Positions 9,796-19,815 of a stretch of DNA of 33,001 nt are shown piece after piece. How positions within the stretch are numbered: position 1 is the first letter of the stretch; every line of letters starts with the position of its first letter. Origin of the DNA: Candidatus Heimdallarchaeota archaeon (lineage in GTDB: Archaea > Asgardarchaeota > Heimdallarchaeia > Heimdallarchaeales > Heimdallarchaeaceae); assembly GCA_023705985.1 (NCBI GenBank), contig BPTO01000018.1, positions 1 through 33,001 on the forward strand, read 5' to 3'. A program made the position numbers and the translations under genes. The notes under the pieces were generated by a model. That model searched no databases. It had not been told where the DNA came from and saw only the letters and a list, made by a program, of their open reading frames with translations.

Positions 9796-9899
9796 ATTTT
9801 ACTTTTATTAAGATATTTAAATATTCTGTTTATTTTAAAGCATTTATGTTGTTATATTAAAGAAGTATATATATTATCGATATTTATTAAAAGTAAAAT
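9796..9899. repeat. 12-bp perfect inverted repeat (arms 9796-9807 attttactttta and 9888-9899 taaaagtaaaat) upstream of the ArsR-like gene
   Basis: Arms are exact reverse complements, lying in the divergent intergenic region between the regulator and the DRG GTPase gene; AT-rich, so chance is possible. Confidence 0.4.
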
Positions 9900-10025
9900 T
9901 TTTGTGTGTACTTTCAGTTTTACTAATATGATGTTTTTTTGATTTTTCATTACAATAGTTAAATCTAAATATTTAACTGAATTAAGTGAATTAATCTATA
10001 AAACAACTATACTTCAGGGGATAGT

Positions 10026-11150
10026 ATGAGCACTACCATAGAGGAAAAGATCAGGAATTTAGAAGATGAGATCCGAGAAACGCCGAAAAACAAGTCTACA
10101 GAGCGGCATATAGGATTTCTTAAAGCTAAAATGGCTAAATTACGTAGAAAGCAGATAGATTTTCAACTTTCTTCTAAAGGATCTACAGGTTATGGTTTTG
10201 ACATAAGAAGAACAGGCGATGGCACAGTTGTTCTTCTAGGTTTTCCATCAACAGGGAAGTCTACGCTTATTTCCAAAATTACTAGTAAAGAATCTAAAAT
10301 TGGAGCTTATGACTTTACTACAACTGCAGCTATTCCGGGTATTTTAGCTCACAAAGGAACGAAAGTTCAGATTATTGACCTTCCTGGTATAATTGAAGGA
10401 GCACATATCGGTAAAGGAAGAGGAAAGGAGATTCTTGCTGTTGCTAGAGCGGCAGATATGATTCTACTTCTTCTCGAATCTAAACCTTTGGCTCTCAAAA
10501 TAATCGATACCTACAACATCATAATTGAAGAACTAGGTAAAGTTGCTATAAGACCAGACAAAAAGAAACCATTTATTAAAATAAGCAAGACAGAACGTGG
10601 AGGTATATCAATTTCTACCCTTAAAGCTCTTTCTCATATGAGCGAGAAAACTTTTGCAAGCATCATGAGAGAATACAAGATTAGTAATGCACAAGTTACT
10701 GTAAGAAGTGATCCGACCATTGATGATTTAATTGATATTTTAGAAGGTAATCGAACATATCCTAAACTATTAGTTGTTATAAATAAAACAGATTTACTAT
10801 CTAGAAAAGAATTGAAAAATTTAAAGAAAATCTTTCAAGATGCGGTTTATATTAGTGCGTTAAGTGGAAAAAACCTTTCAAATCTAAAGGATATTATTAT
10901 TGATAAACTAGAATTAATACAAATTTACCTTAAAAAACAAGGTGAAAAGACTGATTTTGAGGAACCACTTATAATAACCAGATATTCAACCATAAAAGAT
11001 GTATGCGCTAAAATACATCGGAAATTTGAAAAAGAGTTTAGATACGCGGTTATATCCGGTAAGAGTGCAAAGCATCCCAACCAAAGAGTAGGGTTAGATC
11101 ATGTAATTAAAGAAGGGGATGTTATAACTATAATTACTAAAAAATTCTAA
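10026..11150 (+). CDS. DRG-family (Rbg/OBG-like) GTPase with TGS domain
   Basis: G1 'GFPSTGKSTL', 'DLPGIIEGAHIGKGRGKEILAVARAADMILL', 'NKTD', C-terminal TGS 'GLDHVIKEGDVITIITKK'. Confidence 0.96.
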   Translation: MSTTIEEKIRNLEDEIRETPKNKSTERHIGFLKAKMAKLRRKQIDFQLSSKGSTGYGFDIRRTGDGTVVLLGFPSTGKSTLISKITSKESKIGAYDFTTTAAIPGILAHKGTKVQIIDLPGIIEGAHIGKGRGKEILAVARAADMILLLLESKPLALKIIDTYNIIIEELGKVAIRPDKKKPFIKISKTERGGISISTLKALSHMSEKTFASIMREYKISNAQVTVRSDPTIDDLIDILEGNRTYPKLLVVINKTDLLSRKELKNLKKIFQDAVYISALSGKNLSNLKDIIIDKLELIQIYLKKQGEKTDFEEPLIITRYSTIKDVCAKIHRKFEKEFRYAVISGKSAKHPNQRVGLDHVIKEGDVITIITKKF

Positions 11151-11160
11151 AAAAAAGAAA

Positions 11161-12723
11161 TTATTCTCTCTTGTAGATAATTCTTCCTCCTATGATTGTA
11201 TAAGCTACATCAACATCACAGAATTTTTCAAGGTCTATTTCATCCAAATTTTTGTCTAAAATAGTTATATCTGCTAGTTTTCCTTTTTCTAACGTACCTT
11301 TATCTTTTTCATCTTTTGATACTATTGCAGGATATACAGTAAAACATCTAATTGCTTCTTCTAGAGAAAGTCTCAATTCTGGATTTGAATGAAACAATGC
11401 TCCTTTAATACCGTAAAGAGGTCCTAATGGCATTCCATCACTACCAAATATTAAAAGAAGATTCTCATCCAATATCCATTTAAATGGATTATTAAGCAAA
11501 GTTCTATCAAGTCCTATTCTCTTCTCATACATTCCATTTACTCCAACTAGTCCCCATCTGTAAACAAAGTTAGGTTGCATAGAAAAGACTATTCCATAAG
11601 GTTTTGATCGTCTTACTTCCTCTTTCCTCAAAATCTCTGCATGTTCTATTCGATGCATCATTACTTTACATTCTTCAGGATCAAGGTTGTCTTCTATAGC
11701 TTTCACCACGTTAGCAATTGCTTTATCACCTATTGCATGAACAGCGAGTTGTAAATTCGCTTTATGGACTTTAGTAACCATCTCACTGAGCATGGTTTCA
11801 TCATATAGAGCAAATCCTTTCTCTCCCGGTTTGTCATCATAATCTTCAAACATTAATGCTGTGCGAGAAGATAAAGCACCATCAGTCATCAGCTTAACAG
11901 CCCCTATTTTGAACCATTTATCGCCAAAATTCTTATCAATATCTAGTTTAATAGTTTCTTCTAACATATCTTGGTAGATGATTCCATAAACTCTAATGAG
12001 CAATTCATTATTCTTTATCAATTCCTTATAAGCAGGTAATAACTCAAAAGTAATATTATCATGAACAGAAGTTATTCCCAATTTAACAGCTTCTTTCATT
12101 CCTAGTTTAATCCCTTGAATAAACTCTACAAGACTAGGTTGAATCTCTTTGTATTCTGATAATTCAACATCTCTCAAAGTTCCTGTTATCTCTCCATATT
12201 CATCTAAATCTACACCTTTCAAGTCTTTGGATAAATCTAGTTTTTCGAAACCATAGGTATTAATAGTGTCAAAATGTCCTGAAACATGTTTAAGAATAAT
12301 AGGATTCCGTGTGCTAATAGGGTCTAAATCAGCTGCTGTTATGTATCTCTGTTCCTTCCATTTACTTTGATCCCAATTACGTCCTATTATCCATTCTCCT
12401 GCATTTTTTTCTGCTATTTCTTTTTCTATTAATTCTAAAGCTTCACTAAGGCTTTTAGTTTTACCTAAATCAAGGCGCATTTTATTCAAACCGGTCCAAG
12501 CAATATGAGTATGAGAATCAATAAAACCAGGTAAGACTGTATTATTCTGAACATCGATTATTTCAGTTGAGGGTCCTATTAAATGTTCTATATCATTTTT
12601 ATTCCCAATTTTGAGAATTGTATCTGAAAAAATAGCTAAACACCCAGCTCTTGGTTGTGCATTATTCATTGTCCAAACATTACCATTAATTATAACTAAA
12701 TCAGCATATAATCTCTGTTCCAT
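11161..12723 (-). CDS. Amidohydrolase family protein, YtcJ-like
   Basis: 'TVLPGFIDSHTHIAWTG', 'EWIIGRNWDQSKW', 'VKLMTDGALSSRTALMFEDY', 'AVHAIGDKAIANVVKAIE', 'FGSDGMPLGPLYGI'. Confidence 0.93.
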   Translation of the reverse strand: MEQRLYADLVIINGNVWTMNNAQPRAGCLAIFSDTILKIGNKNDIEHLIGPSTEIIDVQNNTVLPGFIDSHTHIAWTGLNKMRLDLGKTKSLSEALELIEKEIAEKNAGEWIIGRNWDQSKWKEQRYITAADLDPISTRNPIILKHVSGHFDTINTYGFEKLDLSKDLKGVDLDEYGEITGTLRDVELSEYKEIQPSLVEFIQGIKLGMKEAVKLGITSVHDNITFELLPAYKELIKNNELLIRVYGIIYQDMLEETIKLDIDKNFGDKWFKIGAVKLMTDGALSSRTALMFEDYDDKPGEKGFALYDETMLSEMVTKVHKANLQLAVHAIGDKAIANVVKAIEDNLDPEECKVMMHRIEHAEILRKEEVRRSKPYGIVFSMQPNFVYRWGLVGVNGMYEKRIGLDRTLLNNPFKWILDENLLLIFGSDGMPLGPLYGIKGALFHSNPELRLSLEEAIRCFTVYPAIVSKDEKDKGTLEKGKLADITILDKNLDEIDLEKFCDVDVAYTIIGGRIIYKRE

Positions 12724-12817
12724 ATATGAGAGAAAAATTACATATATTTAATTATGAGGGAATATTGCTTTACAAAAAAAATAAATAGCTTATTAGTATT
12801 CTATAAATTGTGCAAGT

Positions 12818-13714
12818 ATGACAAAAATAGCCTTAATATCTACTAATGATAGAGAAAAGGGAGTTACTGAAGCAATCAAACTATTAGGTATAAACCCAGT
12901 AAAAGGTAAAAATGTAATTTTGAAACCCAACTTCAATACAGCAGATCCACCTCCTGCATCAACAGATATCAACCTCTTAAAATCATTGATAGTCAAACTA
13001 AAAGAAATGGGTGCAAATTCTATAACAGTAGCAGAGAGAAGTGGTCCCGCAGATACAGCTGAAGTTTTCGAGAAGAAAGGACTTAACAAACTTTCAGAAG
13101 GACTAGGATTTAAAATTGTAAATCTTGCTGAAGTCCCTGTTGGAGAATATATTCATTTTAGACTCAAAAATAGTCACTGGGAAGAGGGGTTTCTTTTTGC
13201 GAAAATATATCATGAAGCTGAATGTATCGTTGAAACAGGATGTATTAAAACGCATCAATATGGGGGGCATTTTACACTTTCCTTAAAAAATGCTACAGGA
13301 TTAGTTCCACGAAGAAATCTCGATGGCAAATCATACATGGGTGAACTCCACGGTTCTCCTAATCAGAGAAAAATGATAGCTGAAATTAATACAGCTTTCT
13401 CTCCGGATTTAATAGTCATGGATGGTGTGTCTATTTTTGTAGATGGAGGGCCAGATGAAGGAACTAGAAAAGAAGCTAATGTAATAATCGCTGGTACAGA
13501 TCGTATTGCAGTTGACGCGGTTTCAGTTGCCATCTTGAGGATGTTCGGAACAACACCTGAAGTATCTGAAGGTTCTATTTTCGATCAAGAACAGATTGCG
13601 AGAGCTGTAGAATTAGATCTAGGTGTTAAATCTCCTACAGAAATTGAATTGTTATATAATTCTGAAGAATCAGAAAATGTAGCAGAAAAAGTAAAAATAG
13701 AACTCGAAAAATGA
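12818..13714 (+). CDS. DUF362 domain-containing protein
   Basis: 'NVILKPNFNTADPPPASTDINLLKSLI', 'CIKTHQYGGHFTLSLKNATGLVPR', 'IVMDGVSIFVDGGPDEGTRKEANVIIAGTDRIAVDAVSVAIL'. Confidence 0.87.
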   Translation: MTKIALISTNDREKGVTEAIKLLGINPVKGKNVILKPNFNTADPPPASTDINLLKSLIVKLKEMGANSITVAERSGPADTAEVFEKKGLNKLSEGLGFKIVNLAEVPVGEYIHFRLKNSHWEEGFLFAKIYHEAECIVETGCIKTHQYGGHFTLSLKNATGLVPRRNLDGKSYMGELHGSPNQRKMIAEINTAFSPDLIVMDGVSIFVDGGPDEGTRKEANVIIAGTDRIAVDAVSVAILRMFGTTPEVSEGSIFDQEQIARAVELDLGVKSPTEIELLYNSEESENVAEKVKIELEK

Positions 13715-13732
13715 ATAAGAGGAATATAGTAG

Positions 13733-14776
13733 TTATTCTGGATAAGCAGAGTTAAGTAAATCTTGTTTATCCTCGAATTTTTCTCTAACATGTTCTAGCA
13801 GGATGTTTACGTACTTAGCTACAGATTTCTTAAAATCTTGAGGGTGTAAGCTACCTTCAACAAAGTTTTTCTCAAGTTCGTCATATGTTGCAAACTCAAT
13901 GTTTCCACCAAATTTTTCCGTTCTTTCGACACAATATTTTTTGTTTCTTTTCTCTAATAAAGGAAAGAGAACTGTCTTAACAAAAAGTATAACTCCATTT
14001 TCTTCTATTTGTTTTTCAGGGCAAAAGGATTTTAAGACTTTTTTTGTAATTGAAGCTTCTGCATCTAAACAATCAATTTTAGATGCTGTATCACTTGCGC
14101 TCATTTTTTCTCCTTTTAATCCAGGTAACATTGGCGTGAAAACGCAAATAGGTTTCTTATAACCTAACTCAGGAAGTACTTCTCGGCTTAACATGTAGAT
14201 TCCTCTTTGATCTATACCTGAATAAGCTATGTCAGCTTTCAATGCAGAAACATCTACTGTTTGCATTAGAGGATATATCAAACCACCTATTTTTGGATCA
14301 CTAGATTGACGAACAACTTCTGCTCCAGCTCTTATTGCTCTTTTTATTGTTACAAGAGTGGAGAGTCTCAAGAGATCAGAGGAGTATTGTTTTTCAAGTT
14401 CTATATCTCTTCCCCTAATGAAAATTAGTTTACTAATATCAGCCCCAAGACTTTCAAGCATTGCAATAATAATTTGTTTGTAATATTCAGTTCTAGCGTC
14501 GAGCAAGTCCCAAGGACTTTTACTATCATCTAAGTGTGCATGGAAATCAGCAAGAAGAATTTTAAAAGTTACACCTGCGTTAAGAAAATCAGCTATTTTC
14601 GTCAAAGGAATAAAATAACCAATATGTATTCTACCAGTTGTAGCTGTTCCCCAATATGCTACAGGATTCTCTTTGGTTGCAAGAAGATCTAATAACTCAT
14701 CTTCCGAAACTATTTCTTGAGTGTTACGCTTTATTAGGTTAAACGCCTCCTCTTTCTCGATGACCATATCTAACAA
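13733..14776 (-). CDS. tyrS: Tyrosyl-tRNA synthetase (archaeal/eukaryotic type)
   Basis: HIGH-like 'TTGRIHIGYFIPL', 'FKILLADFHAHLDD', 'YPLMQTVDVSALKADIAYSGIDQRGIYMLSREVLP', KMSKS-like 'GEKMSASDTASKID'. Confidence 0.93.
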   Translation of the reverse strand: MLDMVIEKEEAFNLIKRNTQEIVSEDELLDLLATKENPVAYWGTATTGRIHIGYFIPLTKIADFLNAGVTFKILLADFHAHLDDSKSPWDLLDARTEYYKQIIIAMLESLGADISKLIFIRGRDIELEKQYSSDLLRLSTLVTIKRAIRAGAEVVRQSSDPKIGGLIYPLMQTVDVSALKADIAYSGIDQRGIYMLSREVLPELGYKKPICVFTPMLPGLKGEKMSASDTASKIDCLDAEASITKKVLKSFCPEKQIEENGVILFVKTVLFPLLEKRNKKYCVERTEKFGGNIEFATYDELEKNFVEGSLHPQDFKKSVAKYVNILLEHVREKFEDKQDLLNSAYPE

Positions 14777-14874
14777 GAATTTATAATACTTTTAAATGAT
14801 TTTGTGATGAACAAAAATAGAGAATGCAGTGGTTTCAATATTTATTTAAATGAACAATAAATTGCTAATTAATC

Positions 14875-16167
14875 ATGCCTGAGCTTGAAACTATTTCACC
14901 TTCATTACAAGATAAAAAAGAAAAATTTTCTGATATCTTTAAAGCTCAGGAAACAAGAGAAGTTCTTGCTTTCTTAACAGCGCAATTTCTTAGTTTTTTA
15001 GTCTACATGAGTATCCGACAACTTTTCCCACTTTATCTTCAAGAAAGATTTGGATTATCCGAAGAACAAGTAGTTATTAAATGGGCCATAATAACAACAG
15101 TTTATACTTTTACGGGGTTATTTGCTAGAGTACCAAGCGGGTGGATAATTGAAAAATATGGTAGAAAAATAATTCTTTTTATTGCGTTTGTTATAATGAC
15201 TCTTTCCGTTGGTGGGCTAGCATTTACAAACAATACTGCACTTCTAGCTGTTCTATTCTCTCTACTAAGATTAACGAATAATGTTTTTGGTTTAGCCAGT
15301 CGATCCTTACTTTCTGATTTGAAAACTAGATATAAAGGCTTGTTTAATTCAGTGATTTCAAGTTCAGGGAGATTAGGAGTACTCATAGGTACAGTAGGGT
15401 TGGGGTATGTTCTAGACTTTCTACCTGCTTATGCAATGATAATTTGTGTGTTTGCTCTGTCAATATTAGGTCTTATAAGTTTCAGACTCTTATTTGTCAA
15501 AGGTAAAGCTGAAACAATTCATTTTCTCAGACGAATCGATGTAAAGGAAGGGAGAAAAACAAAATTTGATTTTCAAATTTTCAAATCAGGAAGTGTAAGC
15601 TTTTTTATTACAGCTTTCATTATCTTTGGGATCATTTCAGGTGTAACAGACCCTATTATTGCACTTTATGGTAAAAATGTATTAAATCAATCAGATAGCT
15701 TTATTGGAACATTACTTGGTCTTTCTCAACTTAGCTTTATAGTAGTATCACCAATAATTGGATGGTTAATCTCCAAGAAACCCAATATAATCAACTATTT
15801 ACTGTTGACTTCTTCTTTAATAATGGTTGGAAATTACCTTACACTCTACTTATTTCCAGACAGTGTTCTTGTTTATGGAATGATGCTTTTTATTAAGAAT
15901 ATAGGCCATGCGCTATTTTTCCCCGTAGTATTCACAATCCTTACTTATGAATTACCAAAAGCACACTTTTCTATATTATACTCCATCATAACAACTGGAT
16001 TCTTTCTAGGAGTTTCAGTTACTTCATATCTTTCTGGATATCTATATAATATATCATACAAATTACCATGGCTAGCAGCAGTTATTGCATCAATTGTTTT
16101 ATGCTCAACGATATTGGTTTTTGTTATTTACAAAATATTCGACAAGAGAAAATCGACAGAACAATAA
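14875..16167 (+). CDS. Major facilitator superfamily transporter
   Basis: Multiple TM segments, 'GLFARVPSGWIIEKYGRKIILFIAF', 'RLTNNVFGLASRSLLSDLKTRYKGLFNSVISSSGRLGVLIG'. Confidence 0.9.
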   Translation: MPELETISPSLQDKKEKFSDIFKAQETREVLAFLTAQFLSFLVYMSIRQLFPLYLQERFGLSEEQVVIKWAIITTVYTFTGLFARVPSGWIIEKYGRKIILFIAFVIMTLSVGGLAFTNNTALLAVLFSLLRLTNNVFGLASRSLLSDLKTRYKGLFNSVISSSGRLGVLIGTVGLGYVLDFLPAYAMIICVFALSILGLISFRLLFVKGKAETIHFLRRIDVKEGRKTKFDFQIFKSGSVSFFITAFIIFGIISGVTDPIIALYGKNVLNQSDSFIGTLLGLSQLSFIVVSPIIGWLISKKPNIINYLLLTSSLIMVGNYLTLYLFPDSVLVYGMMLFIKNIGHALFFPVVFTILTYELPKAHFSILYSIITTGFFLGVSVTSYLSGYLYNISYKLPWLAAVIASIVLCSTILVFVIYKIFDKRKSTEQ

Positions 16168-16227
16168 GTTTTTCCTTGCTTCTCTTATTTAATTTGTTTT
16201 TACTCTAAAAAAATAGTAGAGTTTGGA

Positions 16228-16308
16228 ATGTTGAACACAACATTCTTCATTTTTTCATTTATTGGAGTATCTAGTGCTATAATTCTCAGAAAAAGAAAGA
16301 AGACCTAA
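16228..16308 (+). CDS. Possible 26-aa membrane microprotein, or remnant of a C-terminal membrane anchor
   Basis: ATG...TAA encoding MLNTTFFIFSFIGVSSAIILRKRKKT (one TM helix plus basic tail); followed by a T-rich stretch (ttttttttcctttt). Confidence 0.25.
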   Translation: MLNTTFFIFSFIGVSSAIILRKRKKT

Positions 16309-16362
16309 AAGCTTTTTTTTCCTTTTGCGGAGTTTATATAGAATCTTAAAATTACTTTTAGT

Positions 16363-17403
16363 GTGTCAATAGAGCTACGTAATGTAACTAAAATCTTCAA
16401 TAAACGAGGACTGGGAATTACAGCTTTAAATGATATATCTTTAGATATCGATCAGGGAGAACTTGTAGGTGTATTAGGTCCTAATGGTGCGGGAAAAACC
16501 ACTTTAACTAAAATACTCTCTACAATTTTGCTACCTACATCTGGAGAAGTCTATTTAGATAATATTCCTCTCAAAAATGATCGAAAAATAAGGAAAATCA
16601 TAGGAAATGTTTTTGGAGAGAGCAGTGGGAGAAGTTTGTACTATCGTTTATCTGTTAATGACAATCTTAAATTTTATGCTACTTTAGCAGGTGTTTCAAA
16701 AAAAGAAACTAAAGCTAGGATTATTTCATTACTAAAATATTTTGACTTATATTCTAAAAAAGATACTCTTGTCATGAAACTTTCGGCAGGAATGAAGACA
16801 AAAGTGGCTTTGATAAGAGCTTTACTACCTAATCCAAAAATACTATTACTAGATGAGTTTTCTTCTGGGTTGGATGCTGTAAGTTCTGTAAAAGCTCATG
16901 ATTTGTTAATAGAACTAAACAACGAATTTGGGACAACAATATTGTTAACAAGTCACAATTTCACGGAACATGAAGAACTAGCGAATCGGTTATTACTAAT
17001 CGATAAAGGATGTTTAGTTAAAGATTGTTCTCCTGAAAAATTCAAACAAATTACTGCTAAGAAACATATTTTTGTTAGTTTTTCTGTGTCAGATTTTCAT
17101 TTACCCAGTTTCAAGTATGCTATTAGAGAGTCAGTTGGAGCGGAATTATCTTTAATAGAAAAAAGAGCTAATTTACGGGGAGCTTTTGAAGCTAGAATCG
17201 AGCCAAAGGAGTTCTCACTAAATGAATCAATAGCCAGATTAACGATATTAATAGTACAAATGAAGGGACAGATCTATTCTATAGCGCCCCATTCTCCTAG
17301 TTTGAAGGAATCTTTTCTTGCTTTTCTATCTATGGAAAATGAACGAAAACAGGTCGAAGATAGCTTTCCTACACCATATCTCGGAGATGGCTATAATAAC
17401 TAA
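16363..17403 (+). CDS. ABC transporter ATP-binding protein (ABC-2 exporter type)
   Basis: Walker A 'GPNGAGKTTLTKIL', signature-like 'KLSAGMKTKVALIRALLPNPKILLLDEFSSGLD', 'LLTSHNFTE'. GTG start in the ORF track. Confidence 0.96.
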   Translation: MSIELRNVTKIFNKRGLGITALNDISLDIDQGELVGVLGPNGAGKTTLTKILSTILLPTSGEVYLDNIPLKNDRKIRKIIGNVFGESSGRSLYYRLSVNDNLKFYATLAGVSKKETKARIISLLKYFDLYSKKDTLVMKLSAGMKTKVALIRALLPNPKILLLDEFSSGLDAVSSVKAHDLLIELNNEFGTTILLTSHNFTEHEELANRLLLIDKGCLVKDCSPEKFKQITAKKHIFVSFSVSDFHLPSFKYAIRESVGAELSLIEKRANLRGAFEARIEPKEFSLNESIARLTILIVQMKGQIYSIAPHSPSLKESFLAFLSMENERKQVEDSFPTPYLGDGYNN

Positions 17404-18259
17404 TTCAACTACAAAAATCTTTGAATCCTTTCAAAATAAAACCTCACATAGTAATTCTTTTACTAGAATTGGGGTGATATTTTCAATGAAAGTCAAAAGC
17501 GCATTAAGTTACAAAAGTAGTTTTTTCATGGTTGTTGCTTTGAATCTTGTAACTATATTGATGTACTTCTTTTTCAGTCGATTGAATCCTGATATGACTA
17601 TTTTTGGAATGTCCGCCACATATTTTGAATTTGCTTTTGTAGGTTTAGCTCTTCAAATGATCGTAGGAACTAGCCTAAGTACTGTTAATGGAAACATTTA
17701 CAACGAAATTTTATCTGGAACATGGCCATCGATTCTTATTCATTTTAATATTGTTGAGTATGCTCTAGGAACCTCTCTTGCAGGGGTAGCTCTTTCTTCA
17801 ATTTCTATTTTTGTAGCTGTATTCATCGGGACCCTATTCTTAGGATTAGAATTCCATTTCGTTTTTAGAGAACTGATCTTGATTATTCTGTTGTTAATCC
17901 TTATTCTGTTATCACATATTGTCATATCTATGTTATTTAGTGCATACTGTATTTGGTACAAGAAAAATAGCGGATTAGTTGCTCTAATTTATAGATTAAG
18001 TAAGACATTTTCTGGGATAGTTTTTCCTATAGTCTTGTTAACAGGTTTTACAGGTATTTTATCAAAGACTCTACCTTTAACATACGGTTTACAATCAATT
18101 CATGAGATATTATATGCGTCTAATGCTAATTTCAACCTCATTTTGTACAATTTTCTAATACTTTTGGGTTTCATAATTATCATCGGTGTTTTAAGCTGTT
18201 TCTTAGTCTCAAAGAGCATTAAACGTTCCAAAATAACAGGGAGTGTAGGGTGGTATTAA
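17387..18259 (+). CDS. ABC-2 type permease
   Basis: Six-TM ABC-2 membrane protein; ORF runs 17318-18259, but the internal ATG at 17387 gives a short overlap with the upstream ATPase gene and is the more likely start. Confidence 0.85.
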   Translation: MAIITNSTTKIFESFQNKTSHSNSFTRIGVIFSMKVKSALSYKSSFFMVVALNLVTILMYFFFSRLNPDMTIFGMSATYFEFAFVGLALQMIVGTSLSTVNGNIYNEILSGTWPSILIHFNIVEYALGTSLAGVALSSISIFVAVFIGTLFLGLEFHFVFRELILIILLLILILLSHIVISMLFSAYCIWYKKNSGLVALIYRLSKTFSGIVFPIVLLTGFTGILSKTLPLTYGLQSIHEILYASNANFNLILYNFLILLGFIIIIGVLSCFLVSKSIKRSKITGSVGWY

Positions 18260-19149
18260 TGGTAAACAATCCGAGTTTGGACGATGTCACTCAATCATTT
18301 GTAAATAGAGAAACAACCAATCTTAACCTCCTAAAAGGGATTGGAGCTACATTTAAAAGAAATATAAAAATAATTATGCAATACAAAATCATACTCCTGG
18401 TTGGATTCTTTAATACTTTCATCTATATTTCATTAGCTGTTTTTATAGCTAAACTTGTCCCAGGAGAAGAAATAGCTGCAGATGGGTATATAGTATCTAG
18501 CTTCTCGTTCATTATAGCAGGAGCACTTACTATGGATCTAACAACAAAAATCTTGATGAAATCACTGAATAGTTTTGTAAGCGAACAAAAACAAGGTACA
18601 TTTGAAACTTTAACAACGTTACCTTTTGGTCTGAAAAAATATTGTTTATCTGAAATATTCTTTGAAATGGTTTACGCTATAGTTTTATTTATTGTATATA
18701 ACATACCCATATTTTTTATTTTCAATGTGTTTTACGATGTTACAATCAATATCTTCTCGATTCTTTCACTTCTATTGCTAGTTTTAGCTCTACTATTACT
18801 ATTTTTTTCTCTTTCTCTTCTAGCTGCAAACTTTACAATATTAATTAAGAGAGGTAAAGAGGTTGCGATGGTAATCATAGGTATTTTGCAGTTGTTGAGT
18901 GGAAGTATCTTTCCTCTTTACTTGTTCCCTCAATGGCTCAAGATTGTAGCGTATACTTCTCCATTTACCCATGCTGTGAGAGCTATTAGATTCTGCCTCT
19001 TTGGAGGAGGAAATATTACTGATTCAATAGTCTGGATTTCAATATTTATCTTACTAGTTTCAGCTGTTCTTTTGTATTTTCTATTTAATTGGACACACAA
19101 AAAGATTTACAGAAGAATTCAGCTCAAGGGTACAGTACATGAATATTAG
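18259..19149 (+). CDS. ABC-2 type permease (second subunit)
   Basis: ATG overlaps the stop of the preceding permease (TAATG at 18257-18261); 'LLSGSIFPLYLFPQWLKIVAYTSPFTHAVRAIR' is typical of ABC-2 permeases. ORF track start is GTG at 18250. Confidence 0.88.
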   Translation: MVNNPSLDDVTQSFVNRETTNLNLLKGIGATFKRNIKIIMQYKIILLVGFFNTFIYISLAVFIAKLVPGEEIAADGYIVSSFSFIIAGALTMDLTTKILMKSLNSFVSEQKQGTFETLTTLPFGLKKYCLSEIFFEMVYAIVLFIVYNIPIFFIFNVFYDVTINIFSILSLLLLVLALLLLFFSLSLLAANFTILIKRGKEVAMVIIGILQLLSGSIFPLYLFPQWLKIVAYTSPFTHAVRAIRFCLFGGGNITDSIVWISIFILLVSAVLLYFLFNWTHKKIYRRIQLKGTVHEY

Positions 19150-19160
19150 GTAAAAACATA

Positions 19161-19814
19161 TTAGTTTCTTTTTTCTAGTATTTCTAGAAACTTAGTTACC
19201 TCATTTGATATATCTTTAGCTTGAGTAATTGCTCTACCAATTATAATTATGTCTGCACCTTTATTTAGAGCTTTTTTACTTGTTTCCAACGATAACCCTC
19301 CAGCAATTGCTATCAATGCTTCAGGATATGATTTCTTTACTTCTGTTATTAACTCCCAAGGATGTTCTTTATTCCCTTCTTGATCTATTCCTCTATGGAA
19401 CAGTATGATTTGTGGTATTTCCTCTAACGATTTTAACAGTGTCAAAGGTTCAGATACATTCATTAGGTCTAAAACTATATCTACATCTCTTTTTTCTGCT
19501 TCTTGGAGGGAACTTATAATCGTTTCAATTGGAGCTAACCCACTTATAGCTATTGCATTCGCTCCCGCTTCTGCTCCAATTTGAACCTCCAACCAACCTA
19601 CATCTAAAGTTTTCATGTCGGCAATTGCATAGCTTTTGTTGTGTAACTCTTTTATTTTTTTGATAATTTTTGCTCCAAATTTTTTGATTAGAGGAGTTCC
19701 AGCTTCTATAAGAATCTTTTCTGAAAAAGGAATGCTCTTGATAATTTCTATGAAACTATCGTATGATATCAAATCTATTGCAATTTGTAAGTATGGAGGT
19801 TTTAAGAGCTTCAT
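19161..19814 (-). CDS. OMPDC/HUMPS superfamily enzyme, 3-hexulose-6-phosphate synthase-like
   Basis: 'LQIAIDLISYD', 'AIADMKTLDVGWLEVQIGAEAGANAIAISGLAP', 'VDIVLDLMNVSEPL', 'ILFHRGIDQEG', 'IAIAGGLSLETSKKALNKGADIIIIGRAI'. Confidence 0.82.
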   Translation of the reverse strand: MKLLKPPYLQIAIDLISYDSFIEIIKSIPFSEKILIEAGTPLIKKFGAKIIKKIKELHNKSYAIADMKTLDVGWLEVQIGAEAGANAIAISGLAPIETIISSLQEAEKRDVDIVLDLMNVSEPLTLLKSLEEIPQIILFHRGIDQEGNKEHPWELITEVKKSYPEALIAIAGGLSLETSKKALNKGADIIIIGRAITQAKDISNEVTKFLEILEKRN

Positions 19815-19815
19815 T

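Noticed and set aside
9958-9977. 7-bp dyad gttaaat-ctaaat-atttaac upstream of the DRG GTPase
   Set aside because: Short and AT-only in an AT-rich promoter region; expected by chance.
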